64,000 nucleotides of DNA, taken from Nocardia sp. Its GTDB lineage: Bacteria > Actinomycetota > Actinomycetes > Mycobacteriales > Mycobacteriaceae. Shown here one piece after another: positions 8,819 through 17,815 of the stretch (positions within the stretch are counted from its first letter, which is position 1; each line of letters begins with the position of its first letter). The DNA is taken from assembly GCF_025465275.1 (NCBI RefSeq), contig NZ_JAODNK010000025.1, positions 1 to 64,000 on the forward strand, written 5' to 3'. The translations under genes were made by a program, and so were the position numbers. The notes under the pieces are model-generated. The model was not told where the DNA came from, searched no databases, and saw nothing but the letters and a program-made list of their open reading frames with translations.

Positions 8819-10242
8819 GCGAACCCGAGACTCGACACGCACAAGACAACACACCGGCGGAGACCCCGCGCCCCGCAGCCACACCCGGCCTTGCCGCCAC
8901 CCCGCGCAAGGGCGTGCGCACCGCGCTGGCGTCCGCACGTGGCGCCCTGCGCGAGAGCCCGGGCGTGCTCCGGCTGAGCGCCGTGCGGCTCAGCGGGCAG
9001 TTCGGCGACGGCATGTTCCAGGCGGCGCTGTCCGGCGCGATTCTGTTCAATCCCGAGCGGGAGACGGATCCGCTGGCTATCGCGGGCGGATTCGCGGCGC
9101 TGCTGCTGCCGTATTCGATCATCGGGCCGTACGCGGGGGCGCTGCTCGACCGCTGGGATCGGCGCACGGTGCTGCTCATCGCCAATGTGCTGCGCGGAGT
9201 GCTCATCGCGCTCGCCGCGATCAGCCTGCTGAGCGGGATGCCGGATACGCCGATCCTGCTGCTCGCGCTGTCCGTGGTCGGGGTGTCGCGATTCGTCGGG
9301 GCGGGCGTGTCGGCATCCCTGCCGCGGGTGCTCGCACAGCAGCGGCTCGTGGCCATGAACTCGATCCTCGCGACGGTCGCCTCCGGCTGCGCCATTCTCG
9401 GAGCGGGAGTGGCCTTCGGGCTCATCACGGTGATCGGGGCGGGGGACTTCGCGTCCGCGGTGGCGGTCGCACTCAGTGCCTGTGGATCGATCGTCGGGGC
9501 GTGTGCCGCGGCCGGATTCCGGCGGCACGCACTCGGGCCCGATCCCGGCGCAGGCAGTGCTGAACCGAGCCGGGAGAGCTCGCTGCGGGCCATTGCGGCG
9601 GGTTTGCGATCCGGGGCCACCGCGGCCTGGCGGTCGCGGGAAGTCACCACGGCCATGATCGGCATCGGCGCGCACCGCATGGTGTTCGGCGCCGACACGC
9701 TGCTGATGGTGCTGGTGCTCAGGCGCGGCGCGGGGACCGGGCATCACATTGCGAAATTCAGTGCGGCCATCACCGCGACCGGGGCCGGCATGCTGGTCGC
9801 AGCTGTGGTTGCGCCGGTGCTCATTCCGCGGCTCGGGCGGGCGCGCACGATCGTGGCGGGGCTGCTCACCGCCATTGTCGTGCAGCTCACGCTGGTCACC
9901 CCCATCACCCTCGCGACCGGGACGGATGAGCGGCGGGCCGAACTGCTGCTGCTGGCGGCGGCGTTCCTGCTCGGACTCGCGGGGCAGACCATCAAACTCA
10001 CCGGCGACGCGGCCATGCAGATCGAGATCGACGATCTGCACCGCGGGCAGGTATTCGCCTTGCAGGACACAATCTTCAATATCACCTATGTGGTGGCATT
10101 GGCGGGCACCGCGCTGTGGATTCCGGCGGACGGCCGGTCACCGGCCGTAGTGATCGCCGCGGCCGGGGTGTACTGCTGTGGGATTGCCGCCATAGCGCTA
10201 ATATCGGCTCGATCACAACCGGCCGACAACCGGTTTCGCTGA
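8815..10242 (+). CDS. MFS transporter
   Basis: A 475-residue polytopic protein with about twelve hydrophobic helices. The loop between helices 2 and 3 carries the MFS A-motif variant GPYAGALLDRWDRRTVLL. The GTG at 8815 overlaps the preceding NUDIX stop (GTGA); the ORF track begins 30 codons earlier inside the NUDIX gene, in an unlikely frame. The N-terminal 45 residues are a charged, Pro/Ala-rich cytoplasmic tail. The closest general type is the MFS_3/enterobactin-exporter-like group, but the substrate cannot be predicted. Confidence 0.85.
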   Translation: MSEPETRHAQDNTPAETPRPAATPGLAATPRKGVRTALASARGALRESPGVLRLSAVRLSGQFGDGMFQAALSGAILFNPERETDPLAIAGGFAALLLPYSIIGPYAGALLDRWDRRTVLLIANVLRGVLIALAAISLLSGMPDTPILLLALSVVGVSRFVGAGVSASLPRVLAQQRLVAMNSILATVASGCAILGAGVAFGLITVIGAGDFASAVAVALSACGSIVGACAAAGFRRHALGPDPGAGSAEPSRESSLRAIAAGLRSGATAAWRSREVTTAMIGIGAHRMVFGADTLLMVLVLRRGAGTGHHIAKFSAAITATGAGMLVAAVVAPVLIPRLGRARTIVAGLLTAIVVQLTLVTPITLATGTDERRAELLLLAAAFLLGLAGQTIKLTGDAAMQIEIDDLHRGQVFALQDTIFNITYVVALAGTALWIPADGRSPAVVIAAAGVYCCGIAAIALISARSQPADNRFR

Positions 10243-10318
10243 GCTCGGGCCATGGCCCGGCGGGTTACGGTGGGGGCCATTCGATCTCGCCCGGCCCGGA
10301 CGAGGAGACACACACCGC

Positions 10319-11914
10319 ATGGGATTCCGTCCGACCGATGTCCTGATCCTGTCCGGTGCGCTGACCGTGGGTGCGATCCTGCTCCCCGCCGCGCCCGCCG
10401 GTGCGACGGAGCCATGGGCGCCGCCGCCCATGAACATCTGCGGGGAAACAGGATTCGACCCACTGGCGCGGGAGTCCAAACCGGATACCGCACAGCCGCA
10501 ACCCGATCCGACCATTCGCATCCAGGTGCCGGTACCGCAGCTCACCACGGTGCCGGTGCCCGGGCCCAAGCCGGACAAAACCCGGATCGACCCGGTCGCG
10601 CTGCCGGAGGATCCGTGCGCCGCGCCCTGCCCGGATATTCGCAGCAGCCCCAAGCCGGCGGAAACCACACCGCCGGAGGGCAATCCGACCGGTGAGCCCG
10701 CCACCCCCGGCGGGCCCGACGCCTCCAGCAGCGCACCGCCGACCACTCCGAACGCCGGCGGCGACGGACCGCGCCCGGCGCCACAGATCGAACTGCAGCC
10801 GGACACCGAACCCATCCCGATTCCGGTACCGGGTGGCGAACCGCCCGAACCGCAGGCCCCGCCGGCCGTGGATGTGCAGCCGCCCGCCGCCGCACCCGTG
10901 GCCGCGGCGGTCACCCCGCGCGATGTGAAATCGGTGCAGCTGGTCAATCAGATCACCGGGCACGGTTCGGTCAACCGCACCGATACCCGCTGGTCGGTGG
11001 ACGGCACCGACCTCGGCCTGATCTGGGAGAACAAGCCCGGCCAGGTGGCGGTCGTCTTCGGAGACACCTTCGGCAAGGGCTGGAGCCCCATCGGCGCGGG
11101 CACCGGCGACCAGGACTGGCGCAGCAACACCATCGCCTACAGCAGCAATCACGATCTCGCAGGCGGGCTGATCCTCGATAATTTCGCCCAGGACAGCCGC
11201 TGCCACGCCGCCGAGATCCTGGACAGCCGCAAGATCAAGAACTTCGAGATCACCACCATTCCGACCTCCGGCTTCGCCGTCGGCGACCGGCAGTACATGA
11301 CCTATATGTCGGTCAATCGGTGGAGCAAGATCCCGGGCATGTGGTGGACCAACAACGGCGGCATCGCCTGGTCCGACGACAATGGCAGCACCTGGACCAA
11401 ATCCCAATGGGCCCGCTGGGACAACCTGTTCGGGCTCGGGCGCTTCCAGGTCGCGACCATGGTGCCGCACGGCGACTACGTCTACATGTTCGGAACACCC
11501 AACGGGCGCATGGGCGTCATCGGCCTCGCCCGCGTGCCCGCGACGCAGGTGCTGAACAAGACCGCCTACCAGTACTGGGTCGACGGGAACTGGGTCGCCG
11601 CCGACGGGGCCAACGAATTGCTCGCCACCCCAATTGTTTCCGGCACCGCCAGCGAACTGTCGCTGCGCTACGACCAGGACACCGGGCAGTGGCAGATGGT
11701 GTACCTGGACCTGCAGCGGCATCAGATCGTGCTGCGGACCGCCGCGGAACCGCAAGGGACATGGACGGATCCGGTCAAGCTCATCGATATCGACGACTAT
11801 CCGACGGCGTACGGCGGCTTCATGCATCCGTGGTCGACCGGTAAGGATCTGTACTTCACCATGTCGGCCTGGAACAGCTACAACGTGTACCTCATGCACG
11901 CGTCACTGAAGTGA
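10319..11914 (+). CDS. Secreted DUF4185 domain protein
   Basis: A 531-residue exported protein. Residues 1-29 form a Sec signal peptide (VLILSGALTVGAILLPAAPAGA). A Pro-rich, low-complexity region of about 170 residues follows, then the DUF4185 domain (about 205-530). DUF4185 looks like a five-bladed propeller with repeated turns such as VAVVFGDTFG and NNGGIAWSDDNGSTW. The aspartate box SDDNGSTW resembles sialidase/glycosidase propellers, so a cell-surface carbohydrate-binding or hydrolytic role is possible but unproven. The 3' end overlaps the convergent pxpC gene by 23 bases. Confidence 0.85.
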   Translation: MGFRPTDVLILSGALTVGAILLPAAPAGATEPWAPPPMNICGETGFDPLARESKPDTAQPQPDPTIRIQVPVPQLTTVPVPGPKPDKTRIDPVALPEDPCAAPCPDIRSSPKPAETTPPEGNPTGEPATPGGPDASSSAPPTTPNAGGDGPRPAPQIELQPDTEPIPIPVPGGEPPEPQAPPAVDVQPPAAAPVAAAVTPRDVKSVQLVNQITGHGSVNRTDTRWSVDGTDLGLIWENKPGQVAVVFGDTFGKGWSPIGAGTGDQDWRSNTIAYSSNHDLAGGLILDNFAQDSRCHAAEILDSRKIKNFEITTIPTSGFAVGDRQYMTYMSVNRWSKIPGMWWTNNGGIAWSDDNGSTWTKSQWARWDNLFGLGRFQVATMVPHGDYVYMFGTPNGRMGVIGLARVPATQVLNKTAYQYWVDGNWVAADGANELLATPIVSGTASELSLRYDQDTGQWQMVYLDLQRHQIVLRTAAEPQGTWTDPVKLIDIDDYPTAYGGFMHPWSTGKDLYFTMSAWNSYNVYLMHASLK

Positions 11915-12764
11915 TCCGGCGGAAGCGCAGCGCCTGACCGGGCCGGGCCTGTGCCACCGCGTCCACATCGGCGTCGACCACCACGCCGATCACCGGATAG
12001 CCGCCGGTGATCGGATGATCGGCCAGGAAAACCACCGGCTGGCCGCTCGGCGGGACCTGGATCGAACCCAGAGCCATACCCTCCGTGGGTAATTCGCCGG
12101 AATTGGCGCGTTGTAAGACAGGACCCGTACGGCGGTCCAGGCGGGTGCCCACGCGGTCGGTATCGGAGGATACGGTCCATTCGCCTTCGAACAGTGCGGG
12201 CACATTCGCGAACCAGTCGTCACGCGGGCCGGGCAGCACCCGGATCGTCAACCGGCCCGCGCGCGGGGGCACTACCGGAGCCACATCCACGATCGGATGG
12301 ACACGTGGCGGGATGCCCACGGGCAGTTGATCTCCCGGCCGCAGGGGCTCGGGGCCGATACCCGACAGGGTGTCCCGGCTTCGCGAACCGAGCACGAGTG
12401 GGACGTCGATGCCGCCGCGCACTGCCACGTAGCTGCGCAGGCCCGACAATGCCCAGCCCAGCCGAAGCCGCTGCCCCTCTTCGATTTCCAGCACACTCGC
12501 CGCACCCATCGGACGGCCGTCCACAGTCGCCGGCGCGGACGCACCGGTCACCGCCACCGTGAGATGGCGTTGCGCGAGCAACTCCAGACCACCGAACAAT
12601 GCCTCGATTCCGGCTGCGCCCTCCGGATTTCCGACCAGTCGGTTCGCCAACCGCAGGGAGGCGCGATCCGCCGCGCCCGCGATACCGACACCGGAATCGA
12701 ACCAGCCGGGACGACCCAGATCCTGGATGGTCGCCAGCGGGCCGACCCGCTCGACCCGGATCAC
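11892..12764 (-). CDS. pxpC: 5-oxoprolinase subunit PxpC (biotin-dependent carboxyltransferase-like)
   Basis: A 290-residue protein of the KipA/PxpC family. It begins MIRVERVGPLATIQDLGRPG and carries the motifs GIAGAADRASLRLANRLVGN and RAPRAGRLTIRVLPGPR-type segments of the family. With PxpA and PxpB it forms the ATP-dependent enzyme that opens 5-oxoproline (pyroglutamate) to glutamate, removing a toxic by-product of glutamine/glutamate chemistry. The gene is last in the pxpA-orf-pxpB-pxpC order on the minus strand; a gap of 118 bases separates it from pxpB, which is unusually wide for this operon. Confidence 0.9.
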   Translation of the reverse strand: MIRVERVGPLATIQDLGRPGWFDSGVGIAGAADRASLRLANRLVGNPEGAAGIEALFGGLELLAQRHLTVAVTGASAPATVDGRPMGAASVLEIEEGQRLRLGWALSGLRSYVAVRGGIDVPLVLGSRSRDTLSGIGPEPLRPGDQLPVGIPPRVHPIVDVAPVVPPRAGRLTIRVLPGPRDDWFANVPALFEGEWTVSSDTDRVGTRLDRRTGPVLQRANSGELPTEGMALGSIQVPPSGQPVVFLADHPITGGYPVIGVVVDADVDAVAQARPGQALRFRRITSVTRA

Positions 12765-12882
12765 GGAAGATCACCACTACCAGCAGGATTCGAGCGCCGG
12801 TGTGCACTACGGAGCAGCACGCCGCTACACATGGACACCGGGTCCCGGCGAAACTCGCAGACAGACAGGCCGATCCACATCC

Positions 12883-13614
12883 TCATCCACGCTCCTCGAC
12901 GTCCACGAACTGCACTCGGGCGCCGGCACGGACTACCGCGGGCGGATCACGATCTACATCCCACATCGACAGGTCCGTCGTGCCGATGAGCTGCCAGCCG
13001 CCGGGACTGCGGCGCGGGTACACCGCCGAATAGCCGCCCGCCAATGCGACCGCACCGCGCGGAATGGCGGTGCGGGACTGGGTGCGGCGGGGGACCGTCA
13101 GGCGGCCGTCGGGGGATTCGAGGTAGCCGAAGCCGGGGGCGAATCCCACGAAGGCGCAACGCCATACGATGCCGGTGTGCTCGGCGATCACCTCGGCCGG
13201 AGTCAGACCCAGCAGGCGCGCGACATCGGGCAGATCCGCACCGTCGTAGCGGACGGGAATCTCGACAGGTTCATCCCGGAAGCCATCACCACCCACCGCA
13301 TCGTCCGGACGATCCGCAGCATCCGGCAACCAGCCGGGAAGCCGGCGCGCGCCCGCCGCCACCCGCGCCTCGGATTCCAGGCGTGTCAGCAGCGAATTCA
13401 ACTGCTGCCGCACCGCTTCCGCAGCGGCGGGAGAGGACAGCGTCACCAGTACGGTCGCCGCGGCGGGCAGCACATCCACCACACCCGCAGGCCGCGCGCG
13501 CAGGGCCACCACCAGTTCCGCAATCATGCCGTGCTGTGGCGGAATCACCAGCAGCGCACAATCACCCGCCGAGCGAACCTCACCGGAGAGCGACACGGAC
13601 TCCGAATCAGTCAT
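12883..13614 (-). CDS. pxpB: 5-oxoprolinase subunit PxpB (KipI family)
   Basis: A 243-residue member of the KipI/PxpB family, containing the ATP-site region VGFAPGFGYLESPDGRLTVPRR and the terminal GGWQLIGTTDLSMWD. The central part IPVRYDGADLPDVARLLGLTPAEV is typical. Start is ATG 13614 (MTDSESVSLSGEV), not the ORF-track start 26 codons earlier. The start codon overlaps the last bases of the small ORF 13607..13894 (TGA at 13609-13607), suggesting translational coupling to it. Expected partner: PxpC in one subcomplex, acting with PxpA. Confidence 0.9.
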   Translation of the reverse strand: MTDSESVSLSGEVRSAGDCALLVIPPQHGMIAELVVALRARPAGVVDVLPAAATVLVTLSSPAAAEAVRQQLNSLLTRLESEARVAAGARRLPGWLPDAADRPDDAVGGDGFRDEPVEIPVRYDGADLPDVARLLGLTPAEVIAEHTGIVWRCAFVGFAPGFGYLESPDGRLTVPRRTQSRTAIPRGAVALAGGYSAVYPRRSPGGWQLIGTTDLSMWDVDRDPPAVVRAGARVQFVDVEERG

Positions 13615-13894
13615 GACGGGCCTCTCGCGCGAAGTCCTCCACTGTAATACCGTCTGCGTCCACAGCAGCCCGAATGCGCGGGCCGTCTCCATGACGACGA
13701 GCAGTCGCCGTGCATGTAGCAGGCCACCGGTCGGGGTCGGCAGTAGTCATCACATGACCCTCACGCAAGGGCCTGCAAAGGAATGCCGCTTTCGTCACGA
13801 GCAGCGCGGATGCGACGGACCGGACTTTTTCCGTCCTCGAGAAGTCGACCCGTGCGTAGCAGGCAACAAGTTGGTTCGGGTCGGCAGTGGTCAT
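13607..13894 (-). CDS. Small ORF built from duplicated pxpA tail
   Basis: A 95-codon ORF between pxpA and pxpB. It starts 10 bases after the pxpA stop behind GAGAGG and ends overlapping the pxpB start. Its sequence is internally repeated: MTTADPN... at residue 1 and MTTADPD... at residue 49. The last part, RIRAAVDADGITVEDFA, mirrors the PxpA C-terminus RIRAAFDEDGIPLQAFA. It thus looks like two degenerate copies of the pxpA 3' end fused into one frame. It may be translated as a linker for coupling or may be non-functional; there is no recognised domain. Confidence 0.4.
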   Translation of the reverse strand: MTTADPNQLVACYARVDFSRTEKVRSVASALLVTKAAFLCRPLREGHVMTTADPDRWPATCTATARRHGDGPRIRAAVDADGITVEDFAREARHD

Positions 13895-13970
13895 GGCCGG
13901 CCTCTCATGCGAAGGCCTGCAAGGGAATGCCGTCCTCGTCGAAAGCAGCGCGGATGCGGCGGGCCATTTC
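13622..13970. repeat. Three degenerate tandem copies of the pxpA 3' end
   Basis: Three related segments of about 60 bases recur at spacings of 140-146 bp: around 13622-13684, 13762-13827 and 13908-13970. Each reads (plus strand) as a variant of GCGAAGGCCTGCAAGGGAAT...GATGCGGCGGGCC, and each is preceded by a (GG)TCGGCAGT(A/G)GTCAT block. The rightmost copy is the true pxpA end; the other two have diverged by many substitutions. This is a tandem duplication seen directly in the sequence. Confidence 0.75.
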
Positions 13971-14657
13971 TACGGCGGCGGGGGAGTCGCCGTGGACGCA
14001 GATGCTGGCGGCGGAGACGGGCACGGTGCTGCCGTCCACGGTGCGGGCCTTGCCGGTGCGGGCAATCGAAAGGGCCTGGGCGACTGCCTCGTCCGCGTGC
14101 AGGACGGCGCCGGGGAGGCCGCGGGGGGCGAGCAGGCCGTCGGGGGTGTAGGCGCGGTCGGCGAAACCCTCACCGGAGAAGGGGGTTCCGGCTGCTTGCG
14201 CGGCCTGCTCCATTTCGGTGCCTGCCGGGCCCAATAGGGCCAGGCGGGAATCGAATTCGCGCATAGCCGCGACGATCGCGTCCGCCAGGGCACGGTCCAC
14301 GGCGGCGGCGTGGTAGAGCGCGCCGTGCGGTTTCACATAGCGGACCCGGTCACCGGCGGCGCGGGCGAAAGCGTCGAGACTGCCTATTTGGTAGAGGGTT
14401 TCGTCGCGCAGCGCGGCGGCGGGGACGGCGAGGGCGCGGCGGCCGAAACCCGCAAGGTCCCGGTAGCCGACGTGTGCGCCGATGCGGACACCCCCCTCGA
14501 CGGCGAGCGCACAGGTGCGGCGCATGATCGACGGGTCGCCGGCGTGGAAGCCACACGCGATATTGGCGCTGGTGACCACCTCGAGCATGGCGGCGTCGTC
14601 ACCCATGCGGTACGCGCCGAAACCCTCGCCCAGATCGCTGTTCAGGTCCACCGTCAT
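13905..14657 (-). CDS. pxpA: 5-oxoprolinase subunit PxpA (LamB/YcsF family)
   Basis: A 250-residue LamB/YcsF protein with the metal/active-site segments VDLNSDLGEGFG at the N-terminus, ANIACGFHAGDP, RIGAHVGYRD, VRYVKPHGALYH, DRAYTPDGLL and ICVHGDSP. It is the subunit that handles the 5-oxoproline ring in the PxpABC complex. Start ATG 14657 is chosen because homologues begin MTVDLNSD; the ORF track adds ten residues. First gene of the operon. Confidence 0.93.
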   Translation of the reverse strand: MTVDLNSDLGEGFGAYRMGDDAAMLEVVTSANIACGFHAGDPSIMRRTCALAVEGGVRIGAHVGYRDLAGFGRRALAVPAAALRDETLYQIGSLDAFARAAGDRVRYVKPHGALYHAAAVDRALADAIVAAMREFDSRLALLGPAGTEMEQAAQAAGTPFSGEGFADRAYTPDGLLAPRGLPGAVLHADEAVAQALSIARTGKARTVDGSTVPVSAASICVHGDSPAAVEMARRIRAAFDEDGIPLQAFA

Positions 14658-14735
14658 GGGTCCGATTGTAGAAGTGACTCGAGTCACTTCGGAGAATCCG
14701 GAGATGTCACCACCGGCCAGTACGCTCGAAAAATC

Positions 14736-15563
14736 ATGGCCACCTATTTCGATCCGAAGGCCTGGTCACCTTTGCGGGCGGTGGACCTGGGCATGGACCT
14801 GGGGAAACGCCTGTTCGACCAGACCTGGGTCGATCAGTGGGCGAGCTTTACCACCGCCTGGATCGAACCTGTCACCGACTTCGGGGTCGGGACCGTCACC
14901 GCGCTCATGCCCGATGTGCTCATGACACTGCTGTCCGAAGGCATTCTCAGCCAGTTCGGCGGGCAGGAGGTGAGCGCCACCTTCCTCGGGCACGATCTGC
15001 GGGCCACGCTGCACACGCTCAAGGTGCGGCGGCGCGGCGCGAATTTCCAGACCAAAACCGTTCTCACCGGGCTTTATTGGAATCAGCATCCGGTCGAGGA
15101 ACTGACCGTCATCGCACACGGGGTGCGGCTGGTGCCGGGGGTGCCGACCAAACTGCGGGCGCAGCAGCTCGACGTCACCGGGGTGATTTCCCTTGCGGCG
15201 CTGCTGGAATGGTTGAACAGCTGGCAGCGGGACTGGGAATTGTCGCCCGCGCCTGACGGGCTCATTCTGGCGCGGCATCGGCGCAGGCGGGTACGCGCGC
15301 TCGTCGATGCGGATATCACCGACAATGTTCTGACGATCGCCGTGCAGAGCGCGCATTGGCGTGGGATGCGCGCGCCGCGGCGGATGACGATGCTGAAGCC
15401 GATTCCGCTGTCGGACTTGCCTAGTAAGGCGCGGATCGTCAGCACGCAGCGGGTGGGGGAGCACGTCTGCTTCGCCGCCGACCTACCCGGATTGACGGGG
15501 TCGTTCGACCTGGCACAGATCCGGTCGGCGATTGTCGCCGGGACCACGCTGATCATCTTCTGA
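14736..15563 (+). CDS. Conserved hypothetical protein, possibly LmeA/DUF2993-like
   Basis: A 275-residue soluble protein without a signal peptide, starting MATYFDPKAWSPLRAVDLGMDLG. A mostly beta-rich C-terminal region (ATLHTLKVRRRG ... LTVIAHGVRLVPGVPTKLRAQQLDVTGVISLAALLEWLN) resembles the layout of DUF2993/LmeA lipid-binding domains, but I cannot confirm this by eye. It is divergent from pxpA and convergent with pcnA. The ORF track extends 142 codons upstream across the pxpA start region, which is rejected. Confidence 0.6.
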   Translation: MATYFDPKAWSPLRAVDLGMDLGKRLFDQTWVDQWASFTTAWIEPVTDFGVGTVTALMPDVLMTLLSEGILSQFGGQEVSATFLGHDLRATLHTLKVRRRGANFQTKTVLTGLYWNQHPVEELTVIAHGVRLVPGVPTKLRAQQLDVTGVISLAALLEWLNSWQRDWELSPAPDGLILARHRRRRVRALVDADITDNVLTIAVQSAHWRGMRAPRRMTMLKPIPLSDLPSKARIVSTQRVGEHVCFAADLPGLTGSFDLAQIRSAIVAGTTLIIF

Positions 15564-15597
15564 CCGCATAACGAGGGCCTTCGGCCGAGCCGGGCGT

Positions 15598-17088
<1,491 letters not shown>

Positions 17089-17140
17089 GTCCTTATTATC
17101 CCGGCGCTGCTGCGAATCCTGCGGCCCGTATCAAAGGTAA

Positions 17141-17178
17141 CGACTGATTTCGTACCGTCGGGGTAACTCACCGGGTAC
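17141..17178 (+). promoter_or_regulatory. 38-bp element shared with the dnaA upstream region (copy 1)
   Basis: In the pcnA-mutT4 intergenic region, the segment CGACTGATTTCGTACCGTCG followed by GGGTAACTCACCGGGTAC matches 31 of 38 bases with the segment at 36746-36783 upstream of dnaA. Both copies are followed 75-85 bases later by a CGGGGAGGCGG motif. The rest of the 17089-17278 gap shows no gene. A shared regulator binding site or a structured leader is inferred. Confidence 0.55.
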
Positions 17179-17278
17179 GGGCTAACGCAACCAACTATCT
17201 CACCGCCAGCCCGCGACGCTAGGTGCGCGGCACCTGGCAACCGGCAGAAGTCTCGGGGAGGCGGGATATGCTGGCGCG

Positions 17279-17815
17279 GTGTCTCCGGCCGATCGCGCGA
17301 ACAGTCGACGCCGCCAGCCCCGGCGCCGTGGTTCGGCCGGTAGTGCGGCGAAACCTCGCATGCGCACGGTTCGGGAGACCTCCGCCGGTGGACTCGTCGT
17401 CGACGGGTTGGACGGTCCCAGCGAGAAGCGCTGTGCCGCACTGATCGGTCGCACCGATCGGCGCGGGAGATTGCTGTGGTCGCTACCCAAGGGACACATC
17501 GAAGAGGGCGAAACCGCCGAACAGACTGCGATCCGCGAGGTCGCCGAGGAGACCGGCATCAATGGCAGCGTGGTCGCCGAACTGGGCAGCATCGACTACT
17601 GGTTCGTCACCGAGGGCCGGCGGGTACACAAGACCGTGCACCACTATCTGATGCGATTTCTCGACGGCGAACTGTCCGATGCCGACGTGGAGGTCACCAA
17701 GGTGGCCTGGGTTCCCTTGAGCGAACTCGATTCCCGGCTCGCCTACGCTGACGAACGGAGGCTGGCGGAGGTCGCGAACCGGCTGATCGACCGGATGGAG
17801 AACGGCAGACAATGA
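17279..17815 (+). CDS. mutT4: NUDIX hydrolase, MutT4 (Rv3908) homologue
   Basis: A 178-residue NUDIX protein whose core ([20 protein letters not shown] ... [20 protein letters not shown], then [13 protein letters not shown]) is very close to mycobacterial Rv3908. The NUDIX box [20 protein letters not shown] is complete. Residues 1-27 are a basic, arginine-rich tail like that of Rv3908. GTG at 17279 is taken as start; a GGAGG lies some distance upstream, so the Met at residue 28 (MRTVRE) remains an alternative. It overlaps the next gene by ATGA. Confidence 0.9.
   Translation: MSPADRANSRRRQPRRRGSAGSAAKPRMRTVRETSAGGLVVDGLDGPSEKRCAALIGRTDRRGRLLWSLPKGHIEEGETAEQTAIREVAEETGINGSVVAELGSIDYWFVTEGRRVHKTVHHYLMRFLDGELSDADVEVTKVAWVPLSELDSRLAYADERRLAEVANRLIDRMENGRQ

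Noticed and set aside
10265-11899. 544-codon minus-strand ORF antisense to the DUF4185 gene
   Set aside because: The plus-strand protein has a signal peptide and propeller motifs; the antisense product is Gly/Val/Asp-rich shadow sequence.
17089-17278. Known riboswitch (c-di-AMP or cobalamin type) upstream of mutT4
   Set aside because: The shared 38-bp element does not contain the conserved cores of those riboswitches as I know them; it is reported only as an uncharacterised shared element.
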